A stretch of 64,000 nucleotides of DNA. It comes from Psychrobacter sp. ANT_WB68 (GTDB taxonomy: Bacteria > Pseudomonadota > Gammaproteobacteria > Pseudomonadales > Moraxellaceae). Shown piece by piece: positions 26,933 through 35,646 of the stretch. The stretch spans positions 496,001-560,000 of the forward strand of contig NZ_VOAZ01000002.1 of NCBI RefSeq assembly GCF_008369115.1. Reading direction: 5' to 3'. The first letter of the stretch is position 1; each line of letters begins with the position of its first letter. Position numbers and translations under genes: made by a program. The notes below the pieces were generated by a model. That model had not been told where the DNA came from. It did no database searches and saw nothing but the letters and a program-made list of their open reading frames with translations.

Positions 26933-27823
26933 ATGAAAAATACGCTTCCGATGACATTGTTGACACAGCTTGATGATATAGCTGTGTTTCAAACAGCCGC
27001 TTTTGCTGCGACTAAAAATGTAGACGTTGTTAAAGATGGGTGTGCAAGCAATCAGCCCATTTATCAACAGCAGCATCACGCAAGTTATGGGGCACTAAAT
27101 TTAGGCTTGCATGTCAATGATGATGCAAAAAAAGTCTTAAACAATCGTATGCGTTTGCTCACCGCTATCAATGAGCAATTAGCAGCAAAGCAGTGCCTGT
27201 CTATTGAGCGCTTACACTGGGTCAATCAAGTCCATGGTAATCATATCCATGACATTGACAAGACAGCGCTCAGTATGGAGCCTATGGCTGCTGATGCAAT
27301 GGTCAGCCGGCAATCAGGTTTAGGGCTTGCTATTATGACTGCTGATTGTGTGCCGATAGTTTTATACCAGCCAACAACGGGACAAATTGCCGCCATACAT
27401 GCAGGCTGGCAGGGACTGGCATGCGGTGTTATTAAAGCGACGTCTGAATGCTTTGAGAGTACTGGACCAATCAAGGCATGGATTGGGGTTTGTATTAGTC
27501 AAGAAAATTATGAAGTGGGTACTCAGGTTCGAGATAAGCTGTTGGCAGGTTGTATCGAAAATCAGACCTTATCAAGGCAGCATTTAGAGAGCTTTGAAGA
27601 ACGCTACGTCTTAGCGTCTGAAGCGGACAAAATTAAGCTGAACTTACCACAGCTTGCGGCTGATCAATTAAATGCAGCAGGTATTATCGTAAATAATCAG
27701 TCTGCTATACCTTGTAGCTATGCTGATCCGCATTACTATTCTTATCGGCGTCAAACGCATCTTCAGCAGCCTGCCACAGGACGTATGGCATTGGTCATTG
27801 TCCGCAGCCTTGCTGTCCCTTGA
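26933..27823 (+). CDS. pgeF: Multicopper polyphenol oxidase-fold purine nucleosidase / peptidoglycan editing factor (YfiH)
   Basis: This 296-residue member of the YfiH/LACC1 family is called PgeF in E. coli for removing wrongly inserted amino acids in peptidoglycan precursors. Purified relatives show adenosine/inosine phosphorylase and deaminase activity, so the biochemical role is debated. Key motifs are present: WVNQVHGNHIH (metal-binding His), TADCVPIVLY (Cys), AIHAGWQGLACG (His), and DPHYYSYRR near the end. It is 52 bases downstream of rluD and probably co-transcribed. A strong terminator follows. Confidence 0.92.
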   Translation: MKNTLPMTLLTQLDDIAVFQTAAFAATKNVDVVKDGCASNQPIYQQQHHASYGALNLGLHVNDDAKKVLNNRMRLLTAINEQLAAKQCLSIERLHWVNQVHGNHIHDIDKTALSMEPMAADAMVSRQSGLGLAIMTADCVPIVLYQPTTGQIAAIHAGWQGLACGVIKATSECFESTGPIKAWIGVCISQENYEVGTQVRDKLLAGCIENQTLSRQHLESFEERYVLASEADKIKLNLPQLAADQLNAAGIIVNNQSAIPCSYADPHYYSYRRQTHLQQPATGRMALVIVRSLAVP

Positions 27824-27880
27824 TACCAGTAAGTGATAACAGTGCTCAACCAATGAAATGCAGCATATTGGTTATATAAT

Positions 27881-27919
27881 AAAAAATAGCAGGCTTAAGA
27901 TAAGCCTGCTATTTTTTTT
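27881..27919. terminator. Strong bidirectional terminator
   Basis: A perfect 17-bp stem, AAAAAATAGCAGGCTTA and TAAGCCTGCTATTTTTT, has a three-base loop. It separates convergent pgeF and the YeeE/YedE gene. Confidence 0.95.
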
Positions 27920-27994
27920 GTTCATTTTATTAACTGGCGCTCTCATTTATCATGCAGTTTCTCTGAGTAAAGAGAAATGAGGATGGGATAGGTC

Positions 27995-29266
27995 TTAGCA
28001 TACAGAATCGTTTGATTTTGGCACAGAAAGCCCGAATAAAGGACGCAAGTATAAGGCTAAAAAAGTTCCTGCCATCGCCATGATACCCCATATATAACCA
28101 TGAGCACTGAAAGAGGCGATACCGCCGAAATAAGCTCCGATGTTACATCCGAATGACAGACGTGCACCAAAGCCCATCATTAACCCGCCAATCACTGAAG
28201 CGGCAAAATTTCCTAAAGTAATCTGAGTAAACTTGAACAAACCGCCCGCTGCCGAGGCAATAAAAGCCCCAATGATAATGCCGATATTCATTACTGTGGT
28301 CGAATCAGCGAAAATAGAGGCATTCAATGCGGCTGCATTAGCCCCTTGCCAGTAGCCCCAGTTAGCGACATCAACGCCAAAACTACTGGCGATTTTAGAG
28401 CCCCATAGTGAAAATGCAGAGGTAATCCCCCATGGTTGGCCACGCGTGAGCAATGTTAAAGCATTTAATATGGCCAAGACGATTGCTGCTGCGAATAACG
28501 GCCAAGAGCCCCGAAAAATACGTTTCCAACCTTTCTCCGTCGGCACGGGTGCCATCTTCGGGGCTTTGGTTTTTTTCTCAATAATGAGCGTGACCCAAGC
28601 AATCAGAGCAAACAGTACCAAAGACAACGCCCACGCACCACTATAGCCAAGCCCAGTAGAGGTTGCTAAAGAAAAAGGGGCAAAGGAGGGCATCTCTTCT
28701 GTCCAAAACGGCAGATAATAAGCACCAATGGTCGCGCCAATGACAAAGAAAATAAAGGTAATAAACATCACCGAACGTCCGCCACCTACTGCGTAAAGCG
28801 TGCCAGAAGCACAACCGCCGCCAAGCTGCATGCCAATACCGAATACGAAAGCGCCAACGAGTAGACTGACGCCAACTGGTGAAACATAACCCGTGACCGA
28901 TCCGCCAAAAATCGTCGTACCATAAGCAAGAATGGGCGCAAACAAAGTAACCGCAACGGCCAACATCAGCATGTGAGAGCGCATTGCTTGTCCATTACCA
29001 ACCGCCATCAGACGTCTAAAGGCAGAAGTAAAACCAAAGCGGGCATGAAACAGAGTATAGCCTAGCAATAAGCCAATACCAAAAAGCAGCGGTTGGGCGG
29101 TAGTCTGGGTAACAGACAGATAGACCAACATGATAAAACTGACAATAGCGCCACCTAATATCAATGGTTTTTGTGGATTATTTAAAGTCAGCGTGTCTCT
29201 CGTAATAGGGTTTTGTGTATCGTTCATGGGCTGAACGCTCGTCGTTATAGTCGTCAATGAAATCAC
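27995..29266 (-). CDS. YeeE/YedE-family (TsuA-like) sulfur-compound transporter
   Basis: This 423-residue membrane protein has about 10-12 hydrophobic segments. The conserved Cys motifs of the YeeE/YedE family are visible: GMQLGGGCASGTLYAVGGG near residue 150 and RLSFGCNIGAYFGG near 380. A characterised relative, TsuA, takes up thiosulfate through a chain of cysteines. The start is uncertain: GTG 29266, TTG 29257 or ATG 29227 all lie near AGAAGGA. The gene is monocistronic. The substrate (thiosulfate or another small sulfur anion) is an inference from the family. Confidence 0.9.
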   Translation of the reverse strand: MISLTTITTSVQPMNDTQNPITRDTLTLNNPQKPLILGGAIVSFIMLVYLSVTQTTAQPLLFGIGLLLGYTLFHARFGFTSAFRRLMAVGNGQAMRSHMLMLAVAVTLFAPILAYGTTIFGGSVTGYVSPVGVSLLVGAFVFGIGMQLGGGCASGTLYAVGGGRSVMFITFIFFVIGATIGAYYLPFWTEEMPSFAPFSLATSTGLGYSGAWALSLVLFALIAWVTLIIEKKTKAPKMAPVPTEKGWKRIFRGSWPLFAAAIVLAILNALTLLTRGQPWGITSAFSLWGSKIASSFGVDVANWGYWQGANAAALNASIFADSTTVMNIGIIIGAFIASAAGGLFKFTQITLGNFAASVIGGLMMGFGARLSFGCNIGAYFGGIASFSAHGYIWGIMAMAGTFLALYLRPLFGLSVPKSNDSVC

Positions 29267-29772
29267 ATCCTTCTCTGATATAATGTTGCAGAGTTCATTA
29301 TTTATGTGTTGTTTATAATAGCTTTTTGGAATATTTAATTCGTTTTTCTAAGCATGATTGAATAAGGGCTATATGATAAACCCGTTTTGAAGGATAACTA
29401 CAAGAAGAGCGGGAATTAACATATTCAAATATGGAATAACTATTTAAATTTTAATGAATGCTAATCCTCAATGAATGCCAAAGCATGGATATATCTAAAT
29501 ACCTGTCCTTTTTCACTGAATTCAATCCATTTGATTTTGCATTTAAGTTAGATTTTAATCATTATGTATTTCTACCTCACAAATTAAGCGCGTAAAAATA
29601 CCGGAGCTTAGTCAAGGTTGAATTTATCCAAGCTTGCCTCATATCAATTAACTACTGCGTCCGCTGTCCTATATAATAGCTAGTTGCTAAATAAAGTATT
29701 TATAATAAAAAGTATTTAACATTTTGAAAATCAATACTATTTACCCAATCCAAATCCATTATTAGAGTTTAT
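29267..29772. other. Divergent intergenic region
   Basis: About 500 AT-rich bases lie between the sulfur transporter and the flavodoxin-like gene. Both promoters must lie here. No clear operator or RNA structure was seen. Confidence 0.4.
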
Positions 29773-30402
29773 ATGAATACATCTGTTACACCGTCTATCG
29801 TATCACCTCATGACGATAGCTCTCCTAGTGTGTCAATGGCCGTGATCTACCATAGTAACTATGGCCATACCAAGCGTGTCGCTGAAGCAATCGTGACGGG
29901 CGCGCGTCAGCAACTACCAGAGGCGCAAGTCAAAGCCGTCGATGTCCATGATGTTGATTGGGATTTTTTAGATCAAGCGGATCTCTTGGTTTTTGGTAGT
30001 GCGGTATATATGGGCAGCGTGACAGCAGGCTTTAAGGCTTTTATGGATTCGACCTCGAAGCGTTGGTATCACGGTAAGTGGCAAGGCAAGTGGGCGGCAG
30101 GTTTTGCCAACTCAGGTGGGCTTAGCGGAGATAAACTTGCCGTATTACAGCAAATTTGTCTTTATGGCATGCAGCATGGGATGAACTGGATTGGGTTGCC
30201 GCTTAGACCAACTGGACATGAACCCCACGACTTAAACCGTTTATCGAGTAATTTGGGCTTGATGACCCAGTCGCTTGACGGTCCGCCGGAAGAGACACCA
30301 GGTACAGGCGATATTGATACAGCGATTTGGTTTGGTGATCATTTGGCAAAAACCGTCATCAAGCATCAGCCCAAACCGTCAATAGCAGCGTCCGATAGCT
30401 AA
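29773..30402 (+). CDS. Flavodoxin-fold (WrbA-like) NAD(P)H:quinone oxidoreductase family protein
   Basis: The 209-residue protein has a flavodoxin-like FMN site: VIYHSNYGHTKRVAEAI (phosphate loop, residues about 25-41), DLLVFGSAVYMGSVTAGFKAFMD (isoalloxazine loop), and KWAAGFANSGGLSGDK. The order matches WrbA-type two-electron quinone reductases, though it is a little shorter toward the C-terminus and has a 20-residue polar leader. The electron partner is not evident. It is divergent from a sulfur transporter, with no obvious functional link. Confidence 0.85.
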   Translation: MNTSVTPSIVSPHDDSSPSVSMAVIYHSNYGHTKRVAEAIVTGARQQLPEAQVKAVDVHDVDWDFLDQADLLVFGSAVYMGSVTAGFKAFMDSTSKRWYHGKWQGKWAAGFANSGGLSGDKLAVLQQICLYGMQHGMNWIGLPLRPTGHEPHDLNRLSSNLGLMTQSLDGPPEETPGTGDIDTAIWFGDHLAKTVIKHQPKPSIAASDS

Positions 30403-30458
30403 AGTAAGAGCTTACTAAGTCGCTATTAGTGTTTTTAATATCTTATTAAGCACAAAAC

Positions 30459-30497
30459 AAAAAAAAGCAGGTATCGAATTGATATCTGCTTTTTTTT
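30459..30497. terminator. Bidirectional terminator
   Basis: AAAAAAGCAGGTATC pairs with GATATCTGCTTTTTT (one G-U) around a five-base loop, between convergent genes. Confidence 0.9.
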
Positions 30498-30563
30498 GAT
30501 TTTATTGAGTGTTATTCGGTGCAGTAACTGTTTTTAATACAAACAATTTAAGCAGAAACCGTT

Positions 30564-30767
30564 CTAGTAAATAAAAATAGTGTTAGGAGCAATACCTTTA
30601 GCGGGAATAACCAGAGTAGGTGTGGTTGTGGCGGAGATACTCTCAACAAGGACAGTTTGGGAAGAGATATTTTTAACAGGAATTGGGCTTTCAACAAATT
30701 GAAATGATTGGCAACCTGTCAAAGGCATCGTCGCGGCAAATAGACATATAAAGGCAAATGATTTCAT
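30564..30767 (-). CDS. Small lipoprotein
   Basis: The 67-residue protein has a short signal peptide (MKSFAFICLFAATMP) and a lipobox LTGC with Cys at about 19. The mature part is about 48 residues of beta-prone sequence (Ser/Thr/Val/Ile-rich). Asp is not at position +2 (Gln is), so it may be sorted to the outer membrane. No family was recognised. The ribosome site is weak. Confidence 0.65.
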   Translation of the reverse strand: MKSFAFICLFAATMPLTGCQSFQFVESPIPVKNISSQTVLVESISATTTPTLVIPAKGIAPNTIFIY

Positions 30768-31410
30768 AAGGACATCTCAGGCTGTAATTAGCGACATTAA
30801 AATAGCGGCTATCATAAACAAAATAGCTGACAAGGCAAAAGGGTATTTATTATTGAGGTAGAGATTAGACTTAAAGTAGAGATAACAGAAGACATAAAGT
30901 CGATTTTGACCAATCGCTATGTATCTATTATGTACGCTGATAATTGATAATAATAAGCAATAAAGTCTGATTTTATTGGGTAAATAATTTATTATATTCG
31001 TTTATATGAATAAAAATAGGTTTTATCGGTCTTTAATGATTGTTTTCTAAAGGATTATTCTGATTATTTATAATTATAATATAAAAAAACATATTGTCTA
31101 TTAGGCTTTGGCGATGATTCAACGTTTCTTTAAGTTTTGTAAAAACATGCAGTCAATGCGTTATTATTTAAGTAATAGTCGTGAAATAGTCTTACATTAG
31201 TGAGGTGAGGAGACATTCTTTAGCAACTATTTTTATAAGGTTGTTTTTATCACGCTATTTTATTCAGTATTTATTGGACGATCTGCTACATCATTTAATG
31301 GATTATCAATTGAGTATAACAAGTCATCAATCATAAAAATTTGCTCAATACCGCATGTCTCGTCTCAACAATAATTAAAACACCCTAGGTGCCAGCTATA
31401 TGAGGATATT
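30768..31410. other. Long AT-rich upstream region of the cytochrome cluster
   Basis: About 640 bases precede the triheme cytochrome gene. It is very AT-rich (runs of TAATAATAAG and TTATAATTATAA) and likely holds a regulated promoter. No gene or known motif was recognised. Confidence 0.4.
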
Positions 31411-32850
31411 ATGAAGCCACTTTCTGTGATGTTATCGATGCTAGCCATTGGTATTACTTCCAGTACCGTGATGGCTGAAGGTGCTAACCTTCCTAATGCC
31501 AGCTTACCCAATGTAAGCCCTGCCAATAGCGAGCTTGTCAACCGCGGTGCTTATATCGCCCGTGCTGCTGACTGTATGGCATGCCATGGTGAGAGTTACA
31601 CTGGCGGTACAGCGATTGAAACACCAATGGGAGATATTTATTCAACCAATATTACCCCTTCTAAACGTTACGGTATCGGTAACTATACCGAGGCAGATTT
31701 AAAGAACGCTTTGCAAAAGGGTCGTGCACCCAGTCATATGCTGTATCCTGCCATGCCATATCCTTCTTATAGCGGCATGAAAGAAGAAGATATCAGCGCA
31801 TTGTTTGCTTATTTGCAAACTGTACCAGCTGTCGATGAAGCACCGAAGCAAAAAACTGACCTGCCATTTCCTTTTAATATTCGAAGTCTAATGATTGGCT
31901 GGAATTTCCTCAATGTACCGTCTACCGAAAAGCGTGACGGACTGAACGAGACCCAAAAACGCGGTGAATATCTGGTCAATAATCTAGAGCATTGCGGCAC
32001 TTGTCATACCCCGCGTAACAGCACCATGGGTTTCAATAAAAAAATGTACTTATCAGGTGCTCAGCTTGGTCATTGGCATGCGCCAAATATCACGCCCGAT
32101 GAGTCGAGCGGTATCGGCAGTTGGAGTGAGCAAGATATTGTCACCTATCTGCGTACTGGTGAGCTTGATCAACGCGCTTATGCAGGCGGTCCCATGGGTG
32201 AAGCCGTCGCTCACAGTACGCGCTATCTAAAAAATGAAGATTTGAGTGCGATTGCCTCTTATCTAAAAGCCGTACCTGCTATTCAAACAGACGATAAGGT
32301 CTCAGCGGTTGATGTTTCTCGCTTGCCAACGCCAATTAACGAATCTATCACTCATGATTTACTTGCACAAAAAGATTATCTAGCCCAAGCAAAAACAGAG
32401 GTGAGTAATGGCAGCAATTCACCAGAAGCTTTATATTTAGCGGCTTGTGGTAGCTGTCATGGGGTTGACGGTTACGGTCAGCCTGATGCGCGTTATGCGC
32501 CTATCGTTGGACTCAGCAGCATTCGCCGCGAGAAGCCTGATGCCCTTGTTAATATGATACTGCACGGGGTAGAGGGAGCGACTGATACGTCGCCTATCAT
32601 GCCGGGATTCTCAGAAGAGCTGAACAGTGAGCAGATTGCTGGCATTGCCAACTACGTACGTGTTAATTTTGCTGGGCTTGCTAACAGTAAGGTGAGTGCC
32701 GCTGATGTCGATCGTATCGCGACAACAGGGGTGGAGAAACCTTTCTTAATTAAATACGCAGGTTTATTAGCGATTATCGGCATTATCGTCGCTATCTTAG
32801 TCATTATATTTATTATACGAGCAATTTTACGTTCTAAGCGCCGCCGTTAA
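31411..32850 (+). CDS. Membrane-anchored triheme cytochrome c (alcohol-dehydrogenase cytochrome-subunit type)
   Basis: The 479-residue protein starts after GAGG with a cleavable signal peptide (to about VMA-EG, residue 22). Three c-type heme sites are present: C55-x-x-C58-H59, C195-x-x-C198-H199 and C346-x-x-C349-H350, spaced like the cytochrome subunits of membrane quinohemoprotein alcohol and sugar dehydrogenases. A C-terminal transmembrane helix (about 448-472) ends in a basic RSKRRR, so the hemes face the periplasm. It could pass electrons from a periplasmic dehydrogenase to the quinone pool or an oxidase. It is followed on the same strand by an FAD amine oxidase-like gene and a monoheme cytochrome. 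Confidence 0.92.
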   Translation: MKPLSVMLSMLAIGITSSTVMAEGANLPNASLPNVSPANSELVNRGAYIARAADCMACHGESYTGGTAIETPMGDIYSTNITPSKRYGIGNYTEADLKNALQKGRAPSHMLYPAMPYPSYSGMKEEDISALFAYLQTVPAVDEAPKQKTDLPFPFNIRSLMIGWNFLNVPSTEKRDGLNETQKRGEYLVNNLEHCGTCHTPRNSTMGFNKKMYLSGAQLGHWHAPNITPDESSGIGSWSEQDIVTYLRTGELDQRAYAGGPMGEAVAHSTRYLKNEDLSAIASYLKAVPAIQTDDKVSAVDVSRLPTPINESITHDLLAQKDYLAQAKTEVSNGSNSPEALYLAACGSCHGVDGYGQPDARYAPIVGLSSIRREKPDALVNMILHGVEGATDTSPIMPGFSEELNSEQIAGIANYVRVNFAGLANSKVSAADVDRIATTGVEKPFLIKYAGLLAIIGIIVAILVIIFIIRAILRSKRRR

Positions 32851-33154
32851 TTGGGACTTGGTTATTTTCAAGAGCTTTTGTTGCAATGGTTTTGATTTAA
32901 ATCATTTAAATTGACGTCATGCAAATAGCAAGAAATTCAATCAGACAGCGGATTATTAATCTTATCAATGCGTTTTAGGCAGCTATTATAAGACAGGGAT
33001 TAACGGCAATACGGTAAGCAGAGCAGCTTGGCAAATAAACGCAGAATTAGCCCAAGCTGATAAACAGCATAAACACTTATAGAGAAAGGTAAGTGTTTAT
33101 CGATAGCACCAGTGCTTACCGTTACGCACGAACGTCTACTTTAAGGATATTATT
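32851..33154. other. Spacer between triheme cytochrome and FAD enzyme genes
   Basis: The 304 bases contain a perfect 11-bp inverted repeat at 33069-33100 and probably a promoter for the FAD enzyme. No gene was seen. Confidence 0.5.
33069..33100. promoter_or_regulatory. Perfect inverted repeat upstream of the FAD enzyme gene
   Basis: ATAAACACTTA (33069-33079) and TAAGTGTTTAT (33090-33100) are separated by 10 bases. The end is 54 bases before the FAD-enzyme ATG. There is no T-tract. It may be an operator or a stabilising hairpin between the two messages. Confidence 0.55.
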
Positions 33155-34756
33155 ATGAAAGACATGCTTCAATCACCAACGCGGCGCCAACTGCTCTCGA
33201 TGATTGGTAAAACAGCGGGTGCAACCGCGATGTATCAGGCAATGACGACGTTAGGATTTGCATCAGAATCGAGCTTTAAAGAAACCATGGATCTGAAGGG
33301 CGCACCGCCAGGCGCTAGTATTGTCATTCTTGGTGCTGGTCTTGGTGGACTTACTGCGGCTTACGAGCTACGAAAAGCGGGCTATGATGTCAAAGTTCTT
33401 GAGTTCCAAAATCGTGGTGGCGGTCGCAGTTGGACGCTTAATAGCGGTGATAAATATACTGAGCTTGGCGGCGAAGAAGTTACTTGCGATTTTGAAGAGG
33501 GGAATTATTTTAATGGTGGACCATGGCGTCTGCCAAGTCATCATTATGCCGTCTTCCATTATTGCAAACAGTTCGGCGTCGAGATGCAGCCATTTATTCA
33601 AACCAATGACCGCGCTTATCTCCATCGTAGCACCCATTTTAATGGTGTACCGCAGCGCTTAGGTGATGTAAAAAATGACATCCAAGGGCATGTATCAGAA
33701 CTATTGTCAAAAGCGGTGAATGTTGGCGGTCTTGATCGTTCTGTGAATAAAGAAGATAAAGAAAAGCTACTAGAAGGATTGAAGGGTTGGGGTGTACTCG
33801 ATAAAGACTATCGCTACCGTGCCAGCAATGCGACCAGTAAGCATCGTGGTTATAGTGTTTTTCCGGGTGGTGGCTTGATGCCTGATGAGAAACCCTCAAA
33901 GCCTTTACCTATCAGTGAGATATTAGATTCAGGTATGTGGGCGGATATTTATGGTAACCATATGACCTATGCTCACCAACCAACGATGTTTCAGCCTGTC
34001 GGCGGCATGGGGAAAATCGGTGATGCATTTACTCGTGAATGCCGCGATATGATTGAGTTTAATGCAAAAGTGACCAAAATTCATCAAGATGAAAGTGGCG
34101 TTACCGTCGATTATGTTGATAGCAACAGCCCAAATGGCGCGACCAAGACCATCCGTGCTGATTGGTGTGTCTGTAATATCCCGTTAACGGTACTGACCCA
34201 ACTGGATATTAATGTCTCAAAACCGATGAAAGAAGCGATGGCAGCGGTGCCTTATGAGACTTCTTATAAAGTCGGTTTAGAGTTTAATCGCCGCTTTTGG
34301 GAAGAGGATGAGTGGATCTTTGGCGGCTTGACCTATACTGACATGCCGATCGCGCAGATTGCCTACCCGTCAGAAAATATGTTTAAAACGGGTACGGGGG
34401 TGTTATTAGGCGCTTATGGTTATGGTCCAACCTCTTATAAATTTAATACTTTAACTCCGCAGGAGCGTATCAATGTCGCGCTTGCTTATGGTAAATATAT
34501 CCATCCTCAGTATCCAAAAGAGTTCCGTGCGGGTACGTCAGTGGTATGGCACCGTATCCCATGGACACTTGGTTGTTATGGTATTTGGAATGAGTCGACT
34601 CGTCGTCAGCATTATGACACCTTATGCAGTATTGATAACCGTATCGTACTAACGGGCGAGCATTGCTCACACATTCCGGCATGGCAAGAAGGCGCTATTT
34701 TATCTGGTATGGATGCCGCAAAGCGCCTACATAAAAAAGCAAAAATGCTGGGTTAA
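33155..34756 (+). CDS. Tat-exported flavin amine oxidase/dehydrogenase-like protein
   Basis: The 533-residue protein starts after AAGGA. The N-terminus has a twin-arginine signal (TRRQLLSMIGKTAGATAM), so a folded FAD protein is likely exported. The FAD-binding site is clear: SIVILGAGLGGLTAAYEL, an acidic strand end (VLEF), and the GGGRSWTL motif. Near the C-terminus, VVWHRIPWTLGCYGIWN and IVLTGEHCSHIPAWQEGAILSG match the amine oxidase/L-amino-acid oxidase family. The substrate is unknown; amines or amino acids are likely. Flanking cytochrome c genes suggest that it works as a dehydrogenase passing electrons to cytochrome rather than an oxygen-using oxidase, as shown for the related NicA2/CycN nicotine system. 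Confidence 0.9.
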   Translation: MKDMLQSPTRRQLLSMIGKTAGATAMYQAMTTLGFASESSFKETMDLKGAPPGASIVILGAGLGGLTAAYELRKAGYDVKVLEFQNRGGGRSWTLNSGDKYTELGGEEVTCDFEEGNYFNGGPWRLPSHHYAVFHYCKQFGVEMQPFIQTNDRAYLHRSTHFNGVPQRLGDVKNDIQGHVSELLSKAVNVGGLDRSVNKEDKEKLLEGLKGWGVLDKDYRYRASNATSKHRGYSVFPGGGLMPDEKPSKPLPISEILDSGMWADIYGNHMTYAHQPTMFQPVGGMGKIGDAFTRECRDMIEFNAKVTKIHQDESGVTVDYVDSNSPNGATKTIRADWCVCNIPLTVLTQLDINVSKPMKEAMAAVPYETSYKVGLEFNRRFWEEDEWIFGGLTYTDMPIAQIAYPSENMFKTGTGVLLGAYGYGPTSYKFNTLTPQERINVALAYGKYIHPQYPKEFRAGTSVVWHRIPWTLGCYGIWNESTRRQHYDTLCSIDNRIVLTGEHCSHIPAWQEGAILSGMDAAKRLHKKAKMLG

Positions 34757-34787
34757 TATGAATAACTATAAAAATTCAGAGGCTATC

Positions 34788-35450
34788 ATGGACAATGCAA
34801 TCGTGAATAAGACAATCATGAAAAACATGACACCCAAACTGCTGACTGTGATGTTGCTAAGTGTGATGAGCAGTACGGTGCTTTTAGGCTGTAGTCAACA
34901 GTCAGATGATGAAGTGACCGTTTCTAGTGTACAAGATCAAGATTCCTTAACAACCAACGACTATCAAGCAAGCCGTAATACGGGTGCTTGGGGCGGTGTT
35001 TATATGAGTCGTGAGGAGCTTGCCGCACCTGCTATCAACATCGTTGATGACAGCTCACTTCCTACTATGGATAGTGATCCGAGTATTACCGAATGGGAAG
35101 CAAAGTTTGAAGGAACAAATGCTTTTGTGACGACAGATGGTAAAAAGCTATATCACGACTCTTGTGCCGCTTGTCATATGCATAAAGGCGAGGGCGCTTA
35201 TGGCGCAGGGTATTATCCACCTCTCGCTAATAACAGCAAAATGCAGTCAAAGTATTACATCATTGATATCTTAATTAATGGCTTTCGTGGAATGCCATCA
35301 TTTCATAAGATGATGAACGATGAGCAGATGGCCGCGGTCACTCAGTATGTGGTCAGTGACTTAAATGGTTATACCGATACCGTTACCGCTGAAGATGTCG
35401 CGCAACTCAGACACGCTGTTCCACCAGCCAGTGATCCAAGTGATGAGTAA
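34788..35450 (+). CDS. Monoheme c-type cytochrome, probable lipoprotein
   Basis: ATG 34788 has CAGAGG five bases upstream and gives 220 residues; an earlier ATG at 34758, directly after the FAD-enzyme stop, is possible. The signal sequence ends in a lipobox (VLLGC, about residue 35). One heme site is C126-x-x-C129-H130 with GAYGAGYYPPLANNSKM downstream and an FRGMPSFHKMM Met ligand region. It starts 31 bases after the FAD enzyme, so it is almost certainly its co-expressed electron acceptor. It likely shuttles electrons between the periplasmic flavoenzyme and the triheme cytochrome or a terminal oxidase. Confidence 0.9.
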   Translation: MDNAIVNKTIMKNMTPKLLTVMLLSVMSSTVLLGCSQQSDDEVTVSSVQDQDSLTTNDYQASRNTGAWGGVYMSREELAAPAINIVDDSSLPTMDSDPSITEWEAKFEGTNAFVTTDGKKLYHDSCAACHMHKGEGAYGAGYYPPLANNSKMQSKYYIIDILINGFRGMPSFHKMMNDEQMAAVTQYVVSDLNGYTDTVTAEDVAQLRHAVPPASDPSDE

Positions 35451-35552
35451 TGTCATTACTTGCTAGTAACTTTTAAGCGTTGGGTTTTTTAGATTAGCCA
35501 GTTTTTAATATAATTGATTGTTCATATAAAAGTAGCTATATCATTCCAAGTT

Positions 35553-35587
35553 AAAAAAAAGCGCCTAATTATTTATGAGGCGCTTTT
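35553..35587. terminator. Bidirectional terminator
   Basis: AAAAAAAGCGCCT and AGGCGCTTTTTT flank an 11-base loop, between the convergent cytochrome gene and tolB. Confidence 0.9.
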
Positions 35588-35646
35588 TTACATTTAGGGT
35601 TTTATTTCTGGGATTGCATTAACTCATAAAATGATAAGTGAATACA

